Shown piece by piece: positions 60,026 to 64,000 of a stretch of 64,000 nucleotides of DNA. This DNA is from NORP23 sp050302475. Lineage in GTDB: Bacteria > Pseudomonadota > Alphaproteobacteria > Rhodobacterales > Rhodobacteraceae. Positions within the stretch are counted from its first letter, which is position 1. Every line of letters begins with the position of its first letter. The translations under genes were made by a program, and so were the position numbers. Under the pieces are notes generated by a model. It was given only the letters and a program-made list of their open reading frames with translations. It was not told the DNA's origin and did no database searches. The DNA lies in assembly GCA_050302475.1 (NCBI GenBank), contig JBNLBF010000002.1, positions 124,001 to 188,000 on the forward strand. The letters are read 5' to 3'.

Positions 60026-60143
60026 ACGGGGTTCCAATCCCCTTTGCATTCATGTGAAAATGTGGTTGAACACGCCCGAAACGGGACCTCCGTATCTGAT
60101 TACCTTCGGTCCCGCGTAAGAAAATCAGTACAGGAGCATGCCA

Positions 60144-61607
60144 ATGGTTGCCCGTATCATTCCCGTAGACCCGTTTGATCTGGTCATTTTTGGTGCATCC
60201 GGCGACCTGTCGCGACGGAAAATCCTACCGGGGCTTTTCCGCCGTTTGATTGCCGGGCAGATGCCGCCCAATGCGCGGATCATCGGGTCGGCCCGATCCA
60301 AGTGGGATGACAAGCAGTTCCGAGAGGAAGTGTCTAAGGCGATCAAAGAATTCTCGCCAAACGAGTATAAGAACACTGAAAAGTTGGAGGAGTTCCTGGA
60401 AACCCTCCATTACATTCCTGTTGATGTGCTGGGCGACGCTGGATGGAAAGAGCTTGGCAAGTTGATCGAGAAAGATGCCAACCCGGTCAGGGCTTTTTAC
60501 CTGTCCGTTGGGCCGTCGCTGTTTGACGACATCGCAGAACGTCTGACCAAAACCGGAATTGCCACTAAGGACAGCCGGATTGTGGTGGAAAAACCCTTTG
60601 GTCACGATCTGGAAACCGCACACCTGTTGAACGAACAGCTGCGGCGGAATTTCAAGGAGCATCAGATTTACCGGATTGACCATTATCTGGGCAAAGAAAC
60701 CGTGCAGAACCTGATGGCGCTGCGCTTTGCCAACGCGCTGTTGGAACCGGTCTGGAATTCGCAACATGTGGATCACGTGCAGATCAGTGTCTCGGAAACC
60801 ATCGGGATCGAGGGACGCGGCGCTTATTACGACAATTCCGGCGCTATGCGCGATATGGTGCAGAACCATTTGATGCAGCTTCTGTGTCTGACCGCCATGG
60901 AACCTCCCGCGCGGTTCGAGGCTAATGACGTGCGCGACGAGAAGCTTAAGGTGATCCGCTCGTTGGATCCTGTGGAGCCCGATGATATCGTGCGGGGCCA
61001 ATATCGGGCGAACGGCGACTCCGGCAGCTACAAAGATGATGCTGAAAATCCCGACAGCAAAACCGAAAGCTTCATTGCGATCAAAGCCCACATTTCCAAC
61101 TGGCGCTGGACAGGGGTCCCTTTCTACCTGCGTACCGGGAAAAAGCTACGGGCGCGGATGTCAGAGATTTCGATCATTTTCAAAGACCCGCCGCATTCGA
61201 TCTTCCCAAATGCCGAAGTGCGCCATGGTGGAAACTCGCTTGTGATCCGTTTGCAACCGGATGAAGGTATCACCATGCATATGATCATCAAGGAACCCGG
61301 ACAGGGCGGATTGCGCCTGACCGAAGTGCCCCTTGATATGTCGTTTGCTGACGCGCTTAAAGGCGCGACGCTTGATATGGCTGACGCCTATGAACGGTTG
61401 CTGATGGATGTGATCCGTGGCGATCAGACATTGTTTATGCGCGGTGACGAAGTCGAAGCCGCCTGGGCCTGGGTCGATCCAATCATTGAGAACTGGGTAG
61501 AGGCCGGGGATACGCCAGAACCTTACGACGCCGGTGGCTCGGGTCCGGATGGATCGTTGGCGCTGATGCATCGCGATGACCGCCGCTGGAGACCAATCGA
61601 GGTTTAA
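60144..61607 (+). CDS. zwf: Glucose-6-phosphate 1-dehydrogenase
   Basis: 487 residues. ATG 60144 is chosen because AGGAG lies 7 bp upstream; ATG 60138 is too close to it. NADP fold FGASGDLSRRKI (about 14-25) and the active-site RIDHYLGKE (near 178-186), then EKPFGHDLETA. It oxidises glucose-6-phosphate to 6-phosphogluconolactone, feeding the Entner-Doudoroff route through edd, which starts 1 bp after its stop. Confidence 0.95.
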   Translation: MVARIIPVDPFDLVIFGASGDLSRRKILPGLFRRLIAGQMPPNARIIGSARSKWDDKQFREEVSKAIKEFSPNEYKNTEKLEEFLETLHYIPVDVLGDAGWKELGKLIEKDANPVRAFYLSVGPSLFDDIAERLTKTGIATKDSRIVVEKPFGHDLETAHLLNEQLRRNFKEHQIYRIDHYLGKETVQNLMALRFANALLEPVWNSQHVDHVQISVSETIGIEGRGAYYDNSGAMRDMVQNHLMQLLCLTAMEPPARFEANDVRDEKLKVIRSLDPVEPDDIVRGQYRANGDSGSYKDDAENPDSKTESFIAIKAHISNWRWTGVPFYLRTGKKLRARMSEISIIFKDPPHSIFPNAEVRHGGNSLVIRLQPDEGITMHMIIKEPGQGGLRLTEVPLDMSFADALKGATLDMADAYERLLMDVIRGDQTLFMRGDEVEAAWAWVDPIIENWVEAGDTPEPYDAGGSGPDGSLALMHRDDRRWRPIEV

Positions 61608-61608
61608 C

Positions 61609-63414
61609 ATGCCGCTGAATGACACAATCGCCCGCGTTACAGACCGGATCGTTGAACGGTCTAAACCCCTTCGCACGTCTTATATGGATCGAATGGCTGC
61701 GGCACGCGATGACGGGCCTAATCGCGCACATCTGACCTGCGGAAATCTGGCCCATGCTTTTGCGGCATCAACTGACGGCGACAAAGAAGCCTTGGCGCGG
61801 GGCAGCGCGGGCAATATCGGTATCATCAGCGCTTATAACGACATGCTGTCGGCGCACCAGCCGTTTGAACGCTATCCGGAACTGATCCGGCAGGCGGCGC
61901 GTGATGCTGGCGGCACCGCGCAATTCGCTGGCGGGGTTCCGGCCATGTGTGACGGTGTCACGCAGGGTCAGGCAGGGATGGAGCTGTCGCTGTTTTCCCG
62001 CGATGTGATCGCGATGGCAGCGGGCGTTGGCCTGTCGCATAATGTGTTCGATTCAACGGTGTATCTTGGCGTTTGCGATAAAATCGTCCCCGGTTTGGTG
62101 ATTGCGGCGGCGACTTTCGGCTATCTACCCGCCGTGTTCCTGCCGGCTGGTCCGATGACATCTGGCATGTCGAACGAAGAAAAGACATCCGTGCGCAAGA
62201 AATTCGCCGCAGGCGAGATCGGGCGCGAAGAATTGCTTGCGGCCGAGATGGCCTCCTACCACGGTCCCGGGACTTGTACGTTTTATGGCACTGCCAACAC
62301 TAACCAGATGCTGATGGAATTCATGGGCCTGCACCTGCCGGGTGCGAGCTTTGTGAACCCCAACACGCCGCTGCGCGATGCGCTGACCATCGAGGGCGCA
62401 AAACGCGCCATGGCAATTTCCGCGCTTGGCAACGAATACACACCGGTTTGCGAAGTGCTTGACGAAAAAGCGTTCGTGAACGGCATCGCTGGCCTGATGG
62501 CCACGGGCGGGTCCACCAACCTGCTGATCCACCTCCTCGCCATGGCCCGCGCCGCTGGCGTAGTGCTGGATTGGGAGGATTTTTCCGACATTTCCGCCGT
62601 CGTTCCCTTGATCGCCCGCGTTTATCCGAACGGTCTGGCCGACGTGAACCATTTCCACGCGGCGGGTGGGTTGGCGTATATGTTCAGCGAAATGCTGGAC
62701 GCTGGTCTGCTGCATGACGACACCAAAACCGTCGTGGGCACCGGCTTGGCGCAATATATCTCCGAGCCGAAGCTGAAAAACGGCGAGGTTGTCTGGGAAG
62801 ACGGCCCACGCGAAAGCCTGAACGACAAAATCCTGAAACCCGTGTCGGCCCCGTTCCAGAACGAGGGCGGATTGTCTAAACTGTCCGGCAATCTGGGCAC
62901 TGGCGTGATGAAGGTTTCCGCCGTCGCCGAAGACAAACGCATCATCACCGCTCCGGCCCGCGTGTTCCACGACCAGGAAGATGTCAAAACGGCCTTCAAA
63001 GCGGGTGAATTCACCGGTGATGTTGTGGTTGTCGTTCGCTTTCAGGGCCCTATGGCCAACGGGATGCCGGAACTCCATTCCCTGACGCCGCTGCTGACCA
63101 TCCTGCAGGAACGCGGGCAAAAAGTGGCGCTGGTCACCGATGGCCGCATGTCCGGCGCGTCGGGCAAGGTGCCGTCCGCCATTCATGTGTCACCCGAGGC
63201 GCTGGCCGGTGGACCGCTTGCCAAAATCAAGGACGGCGACATGATCACTGTCGATGCGATCAACGGCGTGCTGGAAACCACGACCGAGGGCGTCATGGAC
63301 CGCCCGAACGCCACCGCTGATCTGTCCGCTAACGCCCACGGCACCGGTCGTGAGCTGTTCGAGGTCTTCCGCCGCAACGTTGGCCCCGCCGAAACCGGAG
63401 CATCCGTCTTTTGA
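61609..63414 (+). CDS. edd: Phosphogluconate dehydratase
   Basis: 601 residues from ATG 61609, one base after the zwf stop. IlvD/Edd family: GNIGIISAYNDMLSAHQPF near 64-82, AMCDGVTQGQAGMELS near 115-130, GPGTCTFYGTANTNQM near 220 (cysteines for the [4Fe-4S] cluster are Cys in AMCDG and GTCTF) and DGRMSGASGKVPSAIHV near 515. It dehydrates 6-phosphogluconate to KDPG. No eda is in the window. Confidence 0.96.
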   Translation: MPLNDTIARVTDRIVERSKPLRTSYMDRMAAARDDGPNRAHLTCGNLAHAFAASTDGDKEALARGSAGNIGIISAYNDMLSAHQPFERYPELIRQAARDAGGTAQFAGGVPAMCDGVTQGQAGMELSLFSRDVIAMAAGVGLSHNVFDSTVYLGVCDKIVPGLVIAAATFGYLPAVFLPAGPMTSGMSNEEKTSVRKKFAAGEIGREELLAAEMASYHGPGTCTFYGTANTNQMLMEFMGLHLPGASFVNPNTPLRDALTIEGAKRAMAISALGNEYTPVCEVLDEKAFVNGIAGLMATGGSTNLLIHLLAMARAAGVVLDWEDFSDISAVVPLIARVYPNGLADVNHFHAAGGLAYMFSEMLDAGLLHDDTKTVVGTGLAQYISEPKLKNGEVVWEDGPRESLNDKILKPVSAPFQNEGGLSKLSGNLGTGVMKVSAVAEDKRIITAPARVFHDQEDVKTAFKAGEFTGDVVVVVRFQGPMANGMPELHSLTPLLTILQERGQKVALVTDGRMSGASGKVPSAIHVSPEALAGGPLAKIKDGDMITVDAINGVLETTTEGVMDRPNATADLSANAHGTGRELFEVFRRNVGPAETGASVF

Positions 63415-64000
63415 TCGAAACACTGGAACAGCTACGCGAGATTTACGCCGATCTGCCGGTTCCGGCATCGACCGAAAAGGTCACCGACCGCCTGACGCCG
63501 GAATATTTCGAATTCATCAAACACGCGCCGTTTTGTGCATTGGCCACCGTCGGCCCCGAAGGCCTCGATTGTTCCCCCCGCGGTGACGAAGGCAACGTGG
63601 TGTTTGTCGAGGATGAAAAAACCCTCGCCCTGCCGGATCGACGCGGCAATAATCGCATCGATAGCCTGTCCAACATCGTGCGCGACCCCCGCGTGTCACT
63701 GATGTTCCTGATCCCGGGATCGAACACGATCATTCGAGTGAATGGCACTGGCAAGATTTCCGCCGATCCGGCGCTGCTGGATAAATACACGACCCACGGC
63801 AAAGCGCCCCGCACCGTGATCCTGATCACAATAAATGAAATCTATTTCCAATGCGCCCGCGCGCCGATGCGCGCTGGCCTCTGGGACGGCTCCCCCGCCC
63901 CCAACCTGCCCAAACCCGGCCAGATCCTCGCCTCTATGACCGACGGCGAGGTTGGCGGCAAAGAGTATGACGACGCGTGGCTGGACCGCGCCCTGAAATC
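63411..64000 (+). CDS. Pyridoxamine 5'-phosphate oxidase-family FMN protein (partial, 3' end outside window)
   Basis: Starts with TTG overlapping the edd stop by 4 bp (TTGA) and stays open to the window end; about 196 residues are visible. The PPOX split-barrel pattern is clear: FIKHAPFCALATVGPEGLDCSPRG (split: FCALATVGPEG near 43-53, DCSPRGD), LALPDRRGNNRIDSL near 77-91 and RVSLMFLIPGS. It resembles the MSMEG_1061/DR_2398-type FMN-dependent family of about 200 residues. Its tight coupling to zwf-edd may be incidental. Confidence 0.8.
   Translation, partial: MIETLEQLREIYADLPVPASTEKVTDRLTPEYFEFIKHAPFCALATVGPEGLDCSPRGDEGNVVFVEDEKTLALPDRRGNNRIDSLSNIVRDPRVSLMFLIPGSNTIIRVNGTGKISADPALLDKYTTHGKAPRTVILITINEIYFQCARAPMRAGLWDGSPAPNLPKPGQILASMTDGEVGGKEYDDAWLDRALK

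Noticed and set aside
62125..63186. 353-codon minus-strand frame opposite edd
   Set aside because: Antisense shadow of edd; His/Arg-rich low-complexity product without homology cues.

Overview
The window looks like a chromosomal segment of a marine-type alphaproteobacterium, most likely Rhodobacterales (Roseobacter group). Lineage cues are MipZ, a TrcR/DUF1013 cell-cycle regulator, COQ9, the run ffh - chorismate mutase - rpsP - rimM - trmD - rplS - rpmE, three complete TRAP transporters, and an Entner-Doudoroff zwf-edd pair. No CRISPR array, rRNA, insertion sequence or integrase was seen. One tRNA-Arg(CCG) is present.

Region 1 (1-15882) is a catabolic locus for lignin-type aromatics. A minus-strand operon reads ligM-like O-demethylase, TRAP dctP-dctQ-dctM, a type I (VOC-fold) extradiol dioxygenase, galB, galC and galD (cut by the window edge). 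Further minus-strand genes are a GntR/FCD regulator, a hydroxyacyl-CoA-dehydrogenase-like SDR and a feruloyl-CoA-synthetase-like ligase. A divergent plus-strand operon holds a crotonase, a MarR regulator, a CouO/PhdC-like amidohydrolase and a second TRAP transporter. Together they suggest CoA-dependent, beta-oxidative shortening of hydroxycinnamates to benzoates, then O-demethylation, extradiol ring opening and the 4-oxalomesaconate route to pyruvate and oxaloacetate. A 14-bp palindromic motif repeated on both sides of the gntR gene is the probable operator.

Region 2 (15887-30523) is mixed core and accessory DNA: tRNA-Arg, a GT-A-like protein, a small exported protein, an Fe-ADH, rpsU, COQ9, a class IV aminotransferase, an AT-rich KAP P-loop NTPase that looks acquired, RNase T2, TrcR, an SDR that has lost its catalytic lysine, clpS-rsmC, a SPOR-domain D,D-carboxypeptidase convergent with mipZ, rpmE, a membrane protein with a strongly acidic tail, and rplS.

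Region 3 (30525-50970) is mostly housekeeping: trmD, GST and AraC insertions, rimM, an EVE-domain gene, rpsP with a long Ala/Glu tail, chorismate mutase, GNAT, VOC, ffh, trhO, an MFS transporter, zapE, two small membrane proteins, a lytic transglycosylase, rnr, an outer-membrane beta-barrel, topA, dgkA and bioY.

Region 4 (51062-58607) is a second catabolic operon: TRAP dctQ-dctM-dctP, a glutamine-synthetase-family ligase, an aldehyde dehydrogenase and an Fe-ADH. This suggests uptake and gamma-glutamylation of an amine or amino alcohol followed by stepwise oxidation; the substrate is unknown.

Region 5 (58608-64000) carries a SulP transporter without a STAS domain, then zwf-edd and a partial PPOX-type flavoprotein in one tight operon, with a palindromic candidate operator upstream of zwf.
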